Of a stretch of DNA of 64,000 bases, positions 7,015 through 15,770 are shown piece by piece (the first letter of the stretch is position 1; the number at the start of each line of letters is the position of its first letter). A program made the translations under genes and the position numbers. The stretch is taken from assembly GCA_017962445.1 (NCBI GenBank), contig JAGCVI010000023.1, positions 1 to 64,000 on the forward strand. Direction: 5' to 3'. The notes beneath the pieces were generated by a model. That model was given only the letters and a program-made list of their open reading frames with translations, made no database searches and was not told where the DNA came from. Source of the DNA: Bacteroidales bacterium (GTDB lineage: Bacteria > Bacteroidota > Bacteroidia > Bacteroidales > P3).

Positions 7015-7920
7015 ATGAAAGATCTATACATAGCTTTCGCGCCGTTGCAAGGGTATACCGATGCGGTGTACCGGCGAGCACACTGGGAGTGTGCCGGCGG
7101 TGTGAACGAGTACTATACACCGTTTGTGAGAATTGAAAAAGGTGAGTTGCGACGCAAAGATTTGCGGGATACTGACTCCGCGGCCAACGAAGGTGTGCCT
7201 ACGGTGCCGCAAGTGATAGCCCGCGACGGCGACGAGTTTGCCCGACTCTGCGATGCATTGCAAGAACAGGGGTGGGGGAGGATAGACCTCAATATGGGCT
7301 GCCCGTTCCCTATGCAAGTTAGAGCCGGTCGCGGAAGCGGATTGCTGCAACGCATTGATTGCGTTGAGGAAATCCTAAACGAGATGCGGCGTCGCCCTGA
7401 GGTTGTCTTCTCCGTAAAGATGCGCCTTGGACAGGAAAGCGAAGAGGAGGGTCTAAGAGTGATGCCAATAATCAATGAAATGCCTCTGGTGCATGTCACC
7501 CTGCACCCGCGACTCGGTCGGCAGCAATATAAAGGAATTGCCGACAAGGGGGCTTTTTTGCGTTTCGCGGATGTGTGCCGGCACCCTATGGTGTATAACG
7601 GAGATGTTGTGGAATGTGAAAGGTTACAGGTGGAGTGTGAAAGATTAAAGGGTGTGATGATTGGACGTGGGTTGTTGGCTCGTCCATGGATGATCACAGA
7701 CAAAGACCCTCACGAAGTCATCATGAACATGCATTCAATCGTATACCATCACGCCATGGAGCATCTTTGTGGCGACTGCCAGATTCTCTCGCGGCTTCAT
7801 GCGTTCTGGGAATACATCGATATCCCGCACAAGCAGAAAAAGGCCATAATGAAAGCCACTACGCTCCAGCGCTACCGCGAGGCGGTAGCGTCTTACAACT
7901 CCACCGCAGGCCAGCCATAA
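7015..7920 (+). CDS. dus: tRNA-dihydrouridine synthase
   Basis: 301 residues, an FMN-dependent TIM-barrel enzyme that reduces uridines in the tRNA D-loop. Family signatures: APLQGYTDAVYRR at the N-terminus, VPTVPQVIARD, and the active-site loop DLNMGCPFPMQVRAGRGSGL with catalytic Cys96. GVMIGRGLLARPW is the late phosphate-binding region. An internal in-frame 21-bp near-duplication at 7611-7652 gives VECERLQ VECERLK, unusual for the family. The last 28 bp overlap, on the opposite strand, the end of the convergent lipoprotein gene. Confidence 0.92.
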   Translation: MKDLYIAFAPLQGYTDAVYRRAHWECAGGVNEYYTPFVRIEKGELRRKDLRDTDSAANEGVPTVPQVIARDGDEFARLCDALQEQGWGRIDLNMGCPFPMQVRAGRGSGLLQRIDCVEEILNEMRRRPEVVFSVKMRLGQESEEEGLRVMPIINEMPLVHVTLHPRLGRQQYKGIADKGAFLRFADVCRHPMVYNGDVVECERLQVECERLKGVMIGRGLLARPWMITDKDPHEVIMNMHSIVYHHAMEHLCGDCQILSRLHAFWEYIDIPHKQKKAIMKATTLQRYREAVASYNSTAGQP

Positions 7921-8810
7921 TCCTGATAGTAGCGGAAGGGGAGGTTGTGTCGCTTCACATACTCGCCGAGCTGCTCCTTACGGACGGCTTCGCGCACCTG
8001 CTTGTTTGAGTGCATTGTCTCGTAGATATCGTAATAATCAACGAAGATACGTTTGGCACTTGCTTGATTGCCGGCGCCATCGACCGTCTGCTCGAATGAA
8101 AGCACCCTGTATGCACCGTCCTCCTTTTCGAGTGTCATCAAGCCCGAATGGTTGCCGCCGGAGACACATTTCAGTGTGTCGCCAGATTGGTTGTACCAAA
8201 ACACCCAGAAGTCGCCATATACAGAGAGTGAGTCTTCATGTACCATCATAAGTGTAGGAATGCAAAGCTCGCCCTTCTGGTAATGTTCACCTATTTCTCT
8301 CACTAAGTAGTCGCTGATGGCCTTTCGTACAGCCTGCTCCTCGCGGTTGATTGCGATATGGCGGATACAGTCGGCCTTGTGCTCGTCGAAATCGGACATC
8401 AGCCACCGTCCGTCCACTTTTTCCATATAGAGCCGATGCTCTTCTGTGTCGCTCTCAGGGTCGAAGCTCCCGTCCTCCCACCGTTGCCGCACGCTGATGG
8501 TGGCGACAGCGTGGGTCTTGTCTGTCAATTTAACATCGACGACAGTATAATCTGCAATGGTGCCTCCGTTGCCGGTAACGAAATAGTAGAGCCACTCGTG
8601 GTCCATTGCCTCGTGGTTGGGCAGGTGGTTGAACATTGTGTCAAGCACGGCGTAAAAGTCCTCCGTCATGTAACCGCGAGACTGCTCCTGCAGTTCGTGG
8701 TCGGGGATGTACTTGCACAGTTCCGTGGCACGTTCTATCAGTTGCTTTTTGCTGTCGACGCAGGCTGTCAACAGTAGCGCTGTGGCCAGTATCAAAAGTG
8801 TTCTTTTCAT
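7893..8810 (-). CDS. Lipoprotein of unknown function
   Basis: 305 residues. Signal peptide with lipobox LTAC (Cys17), so an exported lipoprotein. The mature part is acidic and mixed alpha/beta; I do not recognise a named domain. The middle region (TVVDVKLTDKTHAVATISV, MEKVDGRWLMSDFDE) resembles NTF2-like or DUF-type folds that accumulate beta strands around a small ligand, but this is only a resemblance. Its ATG overlaps the ogt stop by 4 bp (ATGA), so it is translationally coupled as the third gene of the CDF-ogt operon. Its last 28 bp overlap the end of dus on the other strand. Confidence 0.82.
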   Translation of the reverse strand: MKRTLLILATALLLTACVDSKKQLIERATELCKYIPDHELQEQSRGYMTEDFYAVLDTMFNHLPNHEAMDHEWLYYFVTGNGGTIADYTVVDVKLTDKTHAVATISVRQRWEDGSFDPESDTEEHRLYMEKVDGRWLMSDFDEHKADCIRHIAINREEQAVRKAISDYLVREIGEHYQKGELCIPTLMMVHEDSLSVYGDFWVFWYNQSGDTLKCVSGGNHSGLMTLEKEDGAYRVLSFEQTVDGAGNQASAKRIFVDYYDIYETMHSNKQVREAVRKEQLGEYVKRHNLPFRYYQDYGWPAVEL

Positions 8811-9280
8811 ATTGGATTATGTTGCTTTTCTAATAGTAAAAGGTATTTTTTCTTCTCCAGACCGTAGGCATAGCCGGTCATTGAGCCGTCGCTGCCGATA
8901 ACGCGGTGGCAGGGGACGATAATGGATATGGGGTTCTTTCCTACTGCCTGACCGACCGCTTGGGCGGAGCGGCAACCGATTCGACGGGCCAGCTTGCCAT
9001 AAGATATTGTTTGCCCGTAAGGAATTTCCAACAAAGCCTGCCAGACACGAATTTGGAACTCGGTGCCGAGCAACAAAAGCCTTGGGGTGAAGTCTAGTTG
9101 GTGGCCGCTGAAGTAGAAGTCGAGCCAATGGCTGGTTTCGTCAAAGATTGAGAGCTCTGCAGAAGTGGCCTCACGTGTGCCAAAATGCAGGCTTGTAAGT
9201 GATATGCCATCAGAAGTCAGCCTTATCGTTCCGATTGGGGAGTCATAATAAGCGTAATAGTTCACAACAGTCCTCCGCAT
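8807..9280 (-). CDS. ogt: Methylated-DNA--protein-cysteine methyltransferase
   Basis: 157 residues, the usual length of single-domain Ogt/MGMT. It removes O6-alkyl groups from guanine by transferring them to its own cysteine. The active site IVPCHRVIGSDGSMTGYAYG is complete, with acceptor Cys124. The DNA-binding part EFQIRVWQALLEIPYGQTISYG is also canonical. No Ada-type regulatory domain is present. It follows the CDF transporter gene with one base between, and overlaps the next gene by 4 bp. Confidence 0.95.
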   Translation of the reverse strand: MRRTVVNYYAYYDSPIGTIRLTSDGISLTSLHFGTREATSAELSIFDETSHWLDFYFSGHQLDFTPRLLLLGTEFQIRVWQALLEIPYGQTISYGKLARRIGCRSAQAVGQAVGKNPISIIVPCHRVIGSDGSMTGYAYGLEKKKYLLLLEKQHNPI

Positions 9281-9281
9281 T

Positions 9282-10169
9282 TCAGTTCTTGTCGGGTTCT
9301 ACATGCAGTGTAATGTGCGTCCTTTCTCCAAATTTCTCTTTTAAGGCTTGCTCTATTTCGCATGTGCGGACGTGGGCTGTGGCAAGTGACAGGTTGCCGT
9401 CCATGCGTATGTGCAGCTCGATGGCATAGCGGCTTCCAATGCGACGTGTACGCAGGTGGTGAGGGTCGCGCACGTCGGGGTAGGAGGTGACGATGTCCAG
9501 TATCTCCTTTTCCACCTCGTCGGGAAGCGAGGCTTCCAGAAGTTCGTCAATGCCCTGCTTGAGCAGTTTCCAGGCAATACGAAGGATGAAAATGGAGACT
9601 ATTAGTCCTGCCAGCGGGTCGAGCACTGTCCAGCGGTCACCGAGCAGTATTGCGCCGCCGATGCCGGCCAGTGTGCCGAGCGAAGAGAGGGCATCGCTGC
9701 GGTGATGCCACGCGTTGGCCTCTACGGCTGGCGAGTTGAGAATACGTCCACGTCGCACGGTGTATTGATATACAAGTTCTTTCAGTACCACCGACACTAT
9801 TGCGGCCCACAGCGCTAGCATTCCGGGCTCAGGAAGTGTCGTGCCGTTTTTCCATTCCCAGAGGGAAACTCCGCTTTTCCAGCCAATACCAACAGCAACA
9901 ACGGCAAGTGCCATGCCTATTATGGTTGTCGCAAGTGTCTCGTATTTCCCATGCCCATAGTCGTGGCCACAGTCCTCTGGCTTTCCGCTGATGTGTACAA
10001 ACATCAGCACAACGGCATCGGTCAGCAGGTCGGACAGCGAATGTACGGCATCGGCGGTCATAGCGGCACTATGCCCAACGATGCCGGCGACAAACTTGAA
10101 CACAGTCAGCAAAACATTTGCAGCACTGCCAACCAGCGTCACTTTATATATCTCTCTTTCGCGATTCAT
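9282..10169 (-). CDS. Cation diffusion facilitator (CDF) family metal transporter
   Basis: 295 residues from ATG 10169. This start gives MNREREIYKVTLVGS, directly before the first membrane helix; the frame is open a further 72 bases. Six-helix membrane domain with metal-site motifs DAVHSLSDLLTD (helix 2) and HDYGHGKYE in the loop after it, then a cytoplasmic ferredoxin-like C-terminal domain with HHLRTRRIGSRYAIELHIRMDG. It exports a divalent metal (Zn, Fe, Mn or Co) by proton antiport; metal choice is not readable here. First gene of the three-gene operon. The 179-bp divergent region to the helicase shows no perfect promoter. Confidence 0.9.
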   Translation of the reverse strand: MNREREIYKVTLVGSAANVLLTVFKFVAGIVGHSAAMTADAVHSLSDLLTDAVVLMFVHISGKPEDCGHDYGHGKYETLATTIIGMALAVVAVGIGWKSGVSLWEWKNGTTLPEPGMLALWAAIVSVVLKELVYQYTVRRGRILNSPAVEANAWHHRSDALSSLGTLAGIGGAILLGDRWTVLDPLAGLIVSIFILRIAWKLLKQGIDELLEASLPDEVEKEILDIVTSYPDVRDPHHLRTRRIGSRYAIELHIRMDGNLSLATAHVRTCEIEQALKEKFGERTHITLHVEPDKN

Positions 10170-10348
10170 TTTTATTATTTGCTTTCTTCGATTTATGTAA
10201 CGCAGAGCAATGCCGTATATTGTTTTGAATTGTGTCAACATTAGCAGTCAACAATGTCGCTCTCTTTGCAACTTGCAACTTGTTGAAAATATATGTTTTT
10301 TCGCTTGGCGGCATAATTTACATTTTGTTTTCACGTTATGGCCTTGTT

Positions 10349-12280
10349 ATGGAATCTCTGTCAAGCATCGCCCATCTGCAGATGTTGGACGAGCTGCTGA
10401 AAATGGATTTTGACTATGAGGTGGCGGAATATAACCGTACATTCAACGAAGACAACATCGGCAGCCACGTCAACGAGCCGGATTGCAAGTATCCTATTAG
10501 TATTTGTGGTTCGGGATATAACGCATTGAATCAGCTGATTCTTACCATTTCGTATGACACCGATGGTGACGAGATTGAAAACCTGTTTGAACCAGGCTCG
10601 CCTGTTGAATTCTTCTATCGCAAAGACCAGTCATTTGATTTTAGGTCCGACACTTTCTCGGATAGCGGTGTTAAGAGATTGTCGTACACTTGTTTTGTGG
10701 ATGCGTGCAAGGATAATGTCCTGCAAATCCAGTTGCCTAACAAATCGGCTTTGAGTTCAATCATGGACATCTCGGGGTCCACTCTCATTGGACTGCGCGT
10801 CTCTGTCAACGACACTTCTTTCCGTGTTATGCATGAATCTTTACAGACTGCCATGCATTCTGATAACGAACGCTTTGTTCGCCTGAGGGAGACTCTGTTG
10901 GGCAATCTGCATCCCCGGTTTCGCCAGCAGCCGCCGGTCTTTCTCCCTTGGCTTAACGCTGTGCAGAACAAGGCTGTGAATCGCGCTGTCGCTGCACAGG
11001 ATGTTTCCGTTGTACATGGCCCTCCTGGTACGGGCAAGACAACGACAATGGTCGAGGCAATCATTGAAACTCTGCATCGTGAAATCCAGGTCCTTGTCTG
11101 TGCTCCGAGCAATGCGGCGGTCGACTGGATTTGCGAACAGCTGTCTAAACGCAGCGTCAACGTGTTGCGTATCGGAAATCCAGTGAAAATCAGTGACGAG
11201 ATGCTTGCTTGCAGCTACGAACGCCGCTACGCCGACCACCCTGATTATCCGGAACTATGGCAGATTCGTCAGAATATCAGACATATCGAGGAAAACAAAT
11301 CCTCCGCTAAGCAAGACTATCTTCGTCATCTGCGCAAGCGTCAGATTGAGTTGGAAATCAAGATAAACGCCGATATCTTCCGACGGGCTCAGGTGGTAAG
11401 TTGCACTCTCATAGGTAGTGCTTACCATATCCTTGAACATCATCATTTCAGCACTCTTTTCATCGACGAGGCAGCTCAGGCTCTTGAACCTGCATGCTGG
11501 TCGGCGATTCTAAAGGCTGACCGTGTCATTCTCAGTGGCGACCATTGCCAGTTGCCGCCTACAGTCAAGTGTGTCGAGGCAGCCCGCAAAGGGTTGTCCA
11601 ACACACTGATGGAGCATCTTGTGAAAACAAAACCGGAATGCGTCACGCTCCTTACGACGCAGTATCGCATGCATCGCGACATAATGGAATTTTCATCGCG
11701 CTGGTTCTATCGTGGTGCACTCAGGGCATCCCCCGAGGTGGCTGACCGCATGGTTCATCTCATGGATACTCCATTGACATGGATTGACACAGCTTCTTGC
11801 GCTTTCGAGGAACGACAGAACAAATCAATGAGCCGCATAAATGCCGATGAAGCCAAACTGGTTGTCCACACTTTGCGCGACTATGTCAATATGATCGGGC
11901 TGGAACGACTTGTAAATGACAAAATTGATTTCGGCATCATCTCTCCTTACAGAGCTCAGGTGCGAATGATACGGCGTCTGCTCAAGATGCAGCGATTCTA
12001 CCGTCGTATGCGTGGCCAAATCAGTGTGAACAGCGTCGACGGTTTTCAGGGTCAGGAACGCGACGTGATTATTATCAGCATGGTACGCGACAACGAGAAA
12101 GGCGACATCGGTTTCCTCAGCGATCTAAGGCGTATGAATGTGGCCATTACCCGTGCAAGAATGAAACTGATATTGATTGGTAATAGCGAGACTTTAAAAA
12201 AGCATAGATTCTACAATGCCCTTTTTGAGCATTTCTCCATTCGAGGCCAAGTAATCGAAGCTGTCACGGAAGAGGAATGA
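10349..12280 (+). CDS. SF1B DNA/RNA helicase (IGHMBP2/Upf1-like)
   Basis: 643 residues from ATG 10349 (MESLSSIAHLQ). A frame open 117 bases further upstream gives a hydrophobic, family-atypical N-terminus and was not used. Motifs: Walker A GPPGTGKTTT at residues 224-233, Walker B with DEAAQ at 373-377, GDHCQLPPTV, QYRMHRDIM, VDGFQGQERDVIIIS and VAITRARMKL. The N-terminal 200 residues would form the OB-like 1B region. Such enzymes unwind nucleic acid 5' to 3'; the cellular role in Bacteroidota is not settled. A weak -7 box (TCTCTTTGC, 10261-10269) could drive it. Confidence 0.92.
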   Translation: MESLSSIAHLQMLDELLKMDFDYEVAEYNRTFNEDNIGSHVNEPDCKYPISICGSGYNALNQLILTISYDTDGDEIENLFEPGSPVEFFYRKDQSFDFRSDTFSDSGVKRLSYTCFVDACKDNVLQIQLPNKSALSSIMDISGSTLIGLRVSVNDTSFRVMHESLQTAMHSDNERFVRLRETLLGNLHPRFRQQPPVFLPWLNAVQNKAVNRAVAAQDVSVVHGPPGTGKTTTMVEAIIETLHREIQVLVCAPSNAAVDWICEQLSKRSVNVLRIGNPVKISDEMLACSYERRYADHPDYPELWQIRQNIRHIEENKSSAKQDYLRHLRKRQIELEIKINADIFRRAQVVSCTLIGSAYHILEHHHFSTLFIDEAAQALEPACWSAILKADRVILSGDHCQLPPTVKCVEAARKGLSNTLMEHLVKTKPECVTLLTTQYRMHRDIMEFSSRWFYRGALRASPEVADRMVHLMDTPLTWIDTASCAFEERQNKSMSRINADEAKLVVHTLRDYVNMIGLERLVNDKIDFGIISPYRAQVRMIRRLLKMQRFYRRMRGQISVNSVDGFQGQERDVIIISMVRDNEKGDIGFLSDLRRMNVAITRARMKLILIGNSETLKKHRFYNALFEHFSIRGQVIEAVTEEE

Positions 12281-12361
12281 TAACAGCAATAGTTATTGCC
12301 TCTGGACTTCTCTCTAACACTCTTATGATTTCCTTTGATTTCTTATGGGTTTCACGCAAAA

Positions 12362-13714
12362 CTATTCTTTCATCCTGTCGTCTTTCCCCCAGACTGAATT
12401 CATGGCGGCAATGCATTCCTGTCGTGTGATGTCGTCGTTGCGCTCCAAGTGACGTTGGTAGAATATACAACGCGACATTCCGATGCGGTTCAACACCACG
12501 TCAGCGGCAAATGACTCGCAGGTCGGCGCTCCGCATAATCCGCAGTCAATTTGTGGCAGACGGGCCTTAAACTTGTTGATGCGCTCCATCTTCTCAAAGG
12601 CTTTTCCCCGGTCTTTGTCGAGTACAAACATCGAACGTGGTTGTGGCGCTTCAACACGGCTGTTTTCCAAAAGGTATTCTTTCATTTTGTCCATCTCGCG
12701 TTCGCGCGGTACCTCTCCGTTGCGTTCTCGCTCGGCGGCTTTGCGTGCGCGTGAATACATGCGGGCTCCGCACAGGAAGCGGTTCTCGTAACTGAGTAAC
12801 GCTCCGGCACAGCTCTGGTCACAGGCCCTCAACTCCAGGAATTCAACATCTTCCACCTCGTCGTTCTCCAGTTTGTCGAGAAAGTCCATCACATTCTGTA
12901 TGCCGTCGATAGAATATGATTTCTTTGCCAGACAGATACGACGTTCTCCGTTGGTCAACGTACTGAGGATGGCATCCGAGGACAGATTGATTGTGCGGCT
13001 TTGCCGCGGAATGTAGTTCTTGCCTTGTTCCTTGATTTTGCGATAGGTGCGGTTGAAAAGCGAGTCCATATTTATGACTCCGTCAATGATTGAGCGCTTC
13101 TCGCCGATGGGTGCCTTGACAGCTGCAATCTTCGCTGCACAGGGGGTGACATAGAAAAGTCCTATCTCCTCGCGAGGAATACCTCGGTTTTGCAGTTCCT
13201 GAAGGCAATATATGGCAGAAATGTCCAGAGGAGCCTTGATAGGAGTGATGTTTTCAACTAACGATGGATATTTGATTTGAATAAGTCGTACAATGGCGGG
13301 GCAGAAGCTTGAAATCAATGGTCTGATGTCAGGATTTTCACGTGCGTATTGCTCTTTGGCTTCGGCGTAGATGTTGGCTGCCGATTCGACCTCGAAAACA
13401 TGGCGGAACCCTAGGTCTTCCAATGCTGAATATATTCGTGACACGCGTATATCCTCAGGAAATTGACCGAGAAATACTGCTGGAATCAAGGCAACCGAGT
13501 GAGGGAACTCATGCACCATCTCAAAGTCGTCCTGGTTGATGTAGATGGCTTCCACAGGGCAGACTTCGTGGCATTTGCCGCAGTCTATGCAGCGGTGCTC
13601 TTGAATATAGGCCGAACCTTCACTGATACGTATCGCTTCGGTAGGGCAGGTCTTCATGCATCGCATGCAGCCTATACATTTCTTGTCATCTATTTTTAGT
13701 GCGTGTACGAACAT
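12362..13714 (-). CDS. Sensory-type [FeFe] hydrogenase-like iron-sulfur protein
   Basis: 450 residues. Two [4Fe-4S] motifs (Cys13-23, Cys42-52) precede an H-cluster-like domain. The four H-cluster cysteines are kept: Cys138 (SSFCP), Cys192 (TPCAAK), Cys298 and Cys302 (RACDQSC). The proton-relay Cys before Cys138 is Phe137, the Glu of L2 is missing, and the GGGQP end of L3 is replaced by SYENRFLCG. The C-terminus has another iron-sulfur site (CGLCGAPTC, Cys391-399, plus Cys416). Losing the relay Cys with ligands kept is the pattern of group C sensory hydrogenases. The neighbours (anti-sigma-like ATPase, DRTGG protein) fit a signalling role. Catalysis in bulk is unlikely. Confidence 0.85.
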   Translation of the reverse strand: MFVHALKIDDKKCIGCMRCMKTCPTEAIRISEGSAYIQEHRCIDCGKCHEVCPVEAIYINQDDFEMVHEFPHSVALIPAVFLGQFPEDIRVSRIYSALEDLGFRHVFEVESAANIYAEAKEQYARENPDIRPLISSFCPAIVRLIQIKYPSLVENITPIKAPLDISAIYCLQELQNRGIPREEIGLFYVTPCAAKIAAVKAPIGEKRSIIDGVINMDSLFNRTYRKIKEQGKNYIPRQSRTINLSSDAILSTLTNGERRICLAKKSYSIDGIQNVMDFLDKLENDEVEDVEFLELRACDQSCAGALLSYENRFLCGARMYSRARKAAERERNGEVPREREMDKMKEYLLENSRVEAPQPRSMFVLDKDRGKAFEKMERINKFKARLPQIDCGLCGAPTCESFAADVVLNRIGMSRCIFYQRHLERNDDITRQECIAAMNSVWGKDDRMKE

Positions 13715-13792
13715 CTTGTGTTATGATAATTGTTGGTTGAAAAAAGAAACCTCTTGTGTGGTAGTGGGTAAGAGTTATGAGTGAAATCAAAG

Positions 13793-14203
13793 TTAGAAAT
13801 TCACTTCCATTTCCACCGTGGTGCCTACGCCAACTTCGGACGTGACGTTGAGTTTGTCGACATTTTTCTGCATGTTTGGCAGGCCCATTCCAGCTCCGAA
13901 TCCCATGTCGCGAACCTCGGGGCGTGCTGTAGAGTAGCCTTCCTGCATGGCAAGTGCTATGTCTGGTATTCCTGGTCCTTTGTCGGCAACAACCATTTTG
14001 ATTTTGTCGGAGTCGATATCTACCAACACCTTGCCGCCGTACGCATGGGCTATGGCATTCACTTCTGCTTCGTAGAGCGCCACGACCACGCGTTTAATAA
14101 TTGGTGGCGCCACATTGAGCTGCTTCAATGTCTTCTTTACTGAACTGGAGGCTTTTCCTGCATTTACGAAATCGCCTTCGATTACGGTATACTCTTGGTG
14201 CAT
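13793..14203 (-). CDS. Anti-sigma-factor-like ATP-binding protein (RsbW/HATPase_c family)
   Basis: 136 residues, a stand-alone GHKL ATPase domain. N-box EAEVNAIAHAYGG, G1 box DKGPGIPD and G2 box GAGMGLPNM are all visible. In Firmicutes, proteins of this type are Ser/Thr kinases or anti-sigma factors that act on STAS or sigma partners. No sigma factor or STAS protein lies nearby. It sits between the DRTGG gene (26 bp) and the hydrogenase-like gene (78 bp) in the same direction. The most likely role is signal output of the iron-sulfur sensor, but the partner is unknown. Confidence 0.88.
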   Translation of the reverse strand: MHQEYTVIEGDFVNAGKASSSVKKTLKQLNVAPPIIKRVVVALYEAEVNAIAHAYGGKVLVDIDSDKIKMVVADKGPGIPDIALAMQEGYSTARPEVRDMGFGAGMGLPNMQKNVDKLNVTSEVGVGTTVEMEVNF

Positions 14204-14229
14204 AATCTTTCGCGGTTTGGGTTGCTAAC

Positions 14230-14571
14230 TTAATATAAAGGCTTGATTCCTGCATCGTACAGCAGTCCACAGGCTTTGAACATCGAAAATGGACAGCTCA
14301 ATATCACCATGTCGTTGTCTTCGGCAAGCTCTAACATGTCATCGGTGACTTTCTTGTTGCGGACCACCACTATTATGTCAAGTGTCGCCATGTCGCAAGT
14401 ACGGATGGTCTGCACGTTGCACAATCCTGTGATTAACATGGGTGTGTCTTTCAAAGTGAGTACATCGCTCATCAGGTCGGATGCGAAAGCTGTTTCAACT
14501 TCTTCATCCAATCGTTCTTCGCCAATGCACACAGTTGCATTCAGCAATTTTGATATTTCGCGTATTGTCAT
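14230..14571 (-). CDS. DRTGG-domain protein
   Basis: 113 residues, essentially one DRTGG domain. The opening REISKLLNATVCIGEE followed by VETAFASDLMSDVLTL is characteristic, as is the end DMVILSCPFSMFKACGLLYDAGI. The domain is found joined to CBS and PTA regulatory regions and in operons with hydrogenase-like sensors and anti-sigma-like ATPases in Clostridia; its ligand is unknown. It is the first gene of the leftward triad, downstream of a perfect -7 box at 14616-14624. Confidence 0.85.
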   Translation of the reverse strand: MTIREISKLLNATVCIGEERLDEEVETAFASDLMSDVLTLKDTPMLITGLCNVQTIRTCDMATLDIIVVVRNKKVTDDMLELAEDNDMVILSCPFSMFKACGLLYDAGIKPLY

Positions 14572-14615
14572 ACTTGTCTTGTTTTTAGTATGTTTTTTGT
14601 TTTCTTAATTGAAAT

Positions 14616-14624
14616 GCAAATTTA
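14616..14624 (-). promoter_or_regulatory. -7 box of the DRTGG/ATPase/hydrogenase-like operon
   Basis: On the minus strand TAAATTTGC, a full TAnnTTTG(C) match, 44 bp before the ATG at 14571. No TTTG is found 19 bp upstream. The divergent ldcA gene begins about 150 bp to the right. Confidence 0.6.
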
Positions 14625-14773
14625 CGAAAAAAAATAATAATGAGAGCTGATATGAAACTTTTAAGCCTTTGATAATTTTTGTGCAATTTGTAACAAATTG
14701 TGTATTAGTCGTGTCGTTCGTGCAATAAAACAATGTTTTTTTTCGTTTCATATACAGAATATTTGGATTCTTT

Positions 14774-15703
14774 ATGAAAATACCTTTGCTCAAATCCGGC
14801 GACAGCGTGGCAATTGTAGCCACGGCACGCAAGGTGTCTCCGTCTGAGATTGCTCCGTCGGTCGAATTGCTTGAATCATGGGGGCTGCATGTGGTGTCGC
14901 CTGACGGTTTGTTTGCGTCTGATTGTCAGTTCGCAGGCTCTGATTCTCATCGTGCTGCCGTTTTGCAGCGGGTGCTCGACGACGAATCTGTCAAGGCTGT
15001 CTTTTGTGCCCGTGGAGGATATGGCACCGTGCGCATCATCGACAAAATCGATTTCAGCCACTTCAGCAAGTATCCAAAATGGATTGTAGGATATAGTGAT
15101 GTCACTGTGCTCCATAGTCATGTTGCCCGTCATTGCGAAATCCCAACACTCCACGCCACAATGCCTATCGACATAACATCTGATTCTCGTTCGTCGAAGG
15201 CTGTAGAGTCGCTGCATGATTTCCTTTTCAAAGGCTCGTTGAATTATAATTTCAGCACTGATAACAATAGGCTTGGTGTTGCTAATCGAGTTGGTTCCTG
15301 TAAAGGTAGTATTGTTGGTGGAAATCTTTCAATATTGTATAGTCTTCTTTCTTCTCCGTCGGATGTGTTCACGGATGGGAAAATACTTATGATAGAGGAC
15401 CTTGACGAGTATCTGTATCATATCGATCGTATGATTGTCGCTTTGCGGCGTGCTGGGAAGCTGGAACATATCAAAGGCCTGATAGTCGGTTCTTTCTCTG
15501 ACATGCACGATAATAACATTCCCTTCGGCCGCTCTGCAGAGGCTATTATCCGTGATGCTGTTTCGGAATATGACTTTCCGGTCGCATTTGGATGCCCATT
15601 TGGACATTTAGGCTCTGAAAATATCACTCTGCCTTTCGGTCTTGATGTTAGAATGGAAGTCGGTGAAAACAAAGTCTCTATCTCTTATTTGGAGACTCTT
15701 TGA
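14774..15703 (+). CDS. ldcA: LD-carboxypeptidase (peptidase family S66)
   Basis: 309 residues, the normal LdcA length. It cleaves the terminal D-Ala from murein tetrapeptides during cell-wall recycling. The nucleophile motif GYSDVT has Ser108; the Glu and His of the triad are expected in MIEDLDEYLYHIDRM and FGHLGSENITLP. ARGGYGTVRI is the conserved substrate-loop region. There is no signal peptide, in keeping with a cytoplasmic recycling enzyme. It heads a rightward group of envelope genes (deacetylase-like, kdsC, rlpA). Confidence 0.93.
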   Translation: MKIPLLKSGDSVAIVATARKVSPSEIAPSVELLESWGLHVVSPDGLFASDCQFAGSDSHRAAVLQRVLDDESVKAVFCARGGYGTVRIIDKIDFSHFSKYPKWIVGYSDVTVLHSHVARHCEIPTLHATMPIDITSDSRSSKAVESLHDFLFKGSLNYNFSTDNNRLGVANRVGSCKGSIVGGNLSILYSLLSSPSDVFTDGKILMIEDLDEYLYHIDRMIVALRRAGKLEHIKGLIVGSFSDMHDNNIPFGRSAEAIIRDAVSEYDFPVAFGCPFGHLGSENITLPFGLDVRMEVGENKVSISYLETL

Positions 15704-15736
15704 TTTGCTTTTTCTCCACTATTTAAAAAAAAATTG

Positions 15737-15744
15737 TATTTTTG
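15737..15744 (+). promoter_or_regulatory. -7 box before the deacetylase-like gene
   Basis: TATTTTTG, a perfect TAnnTTTG followed by C, 26 bp before the ATG at 15771. No -33 TTTG at the standard spacing. Confidence 0.55.
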
Positions 15745-15770
15745 CATTTCTGTTTTGATGCAATTATTCT

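Noticed and set aside
12286-12299. GCAATA-GT-TATTGC inverted repeat after the helicase gene
   Set aside because: A 2-nt loop cannot form a normal hairpin and there is no T-run; the stretch 12281-12361 holds no clear terminator.
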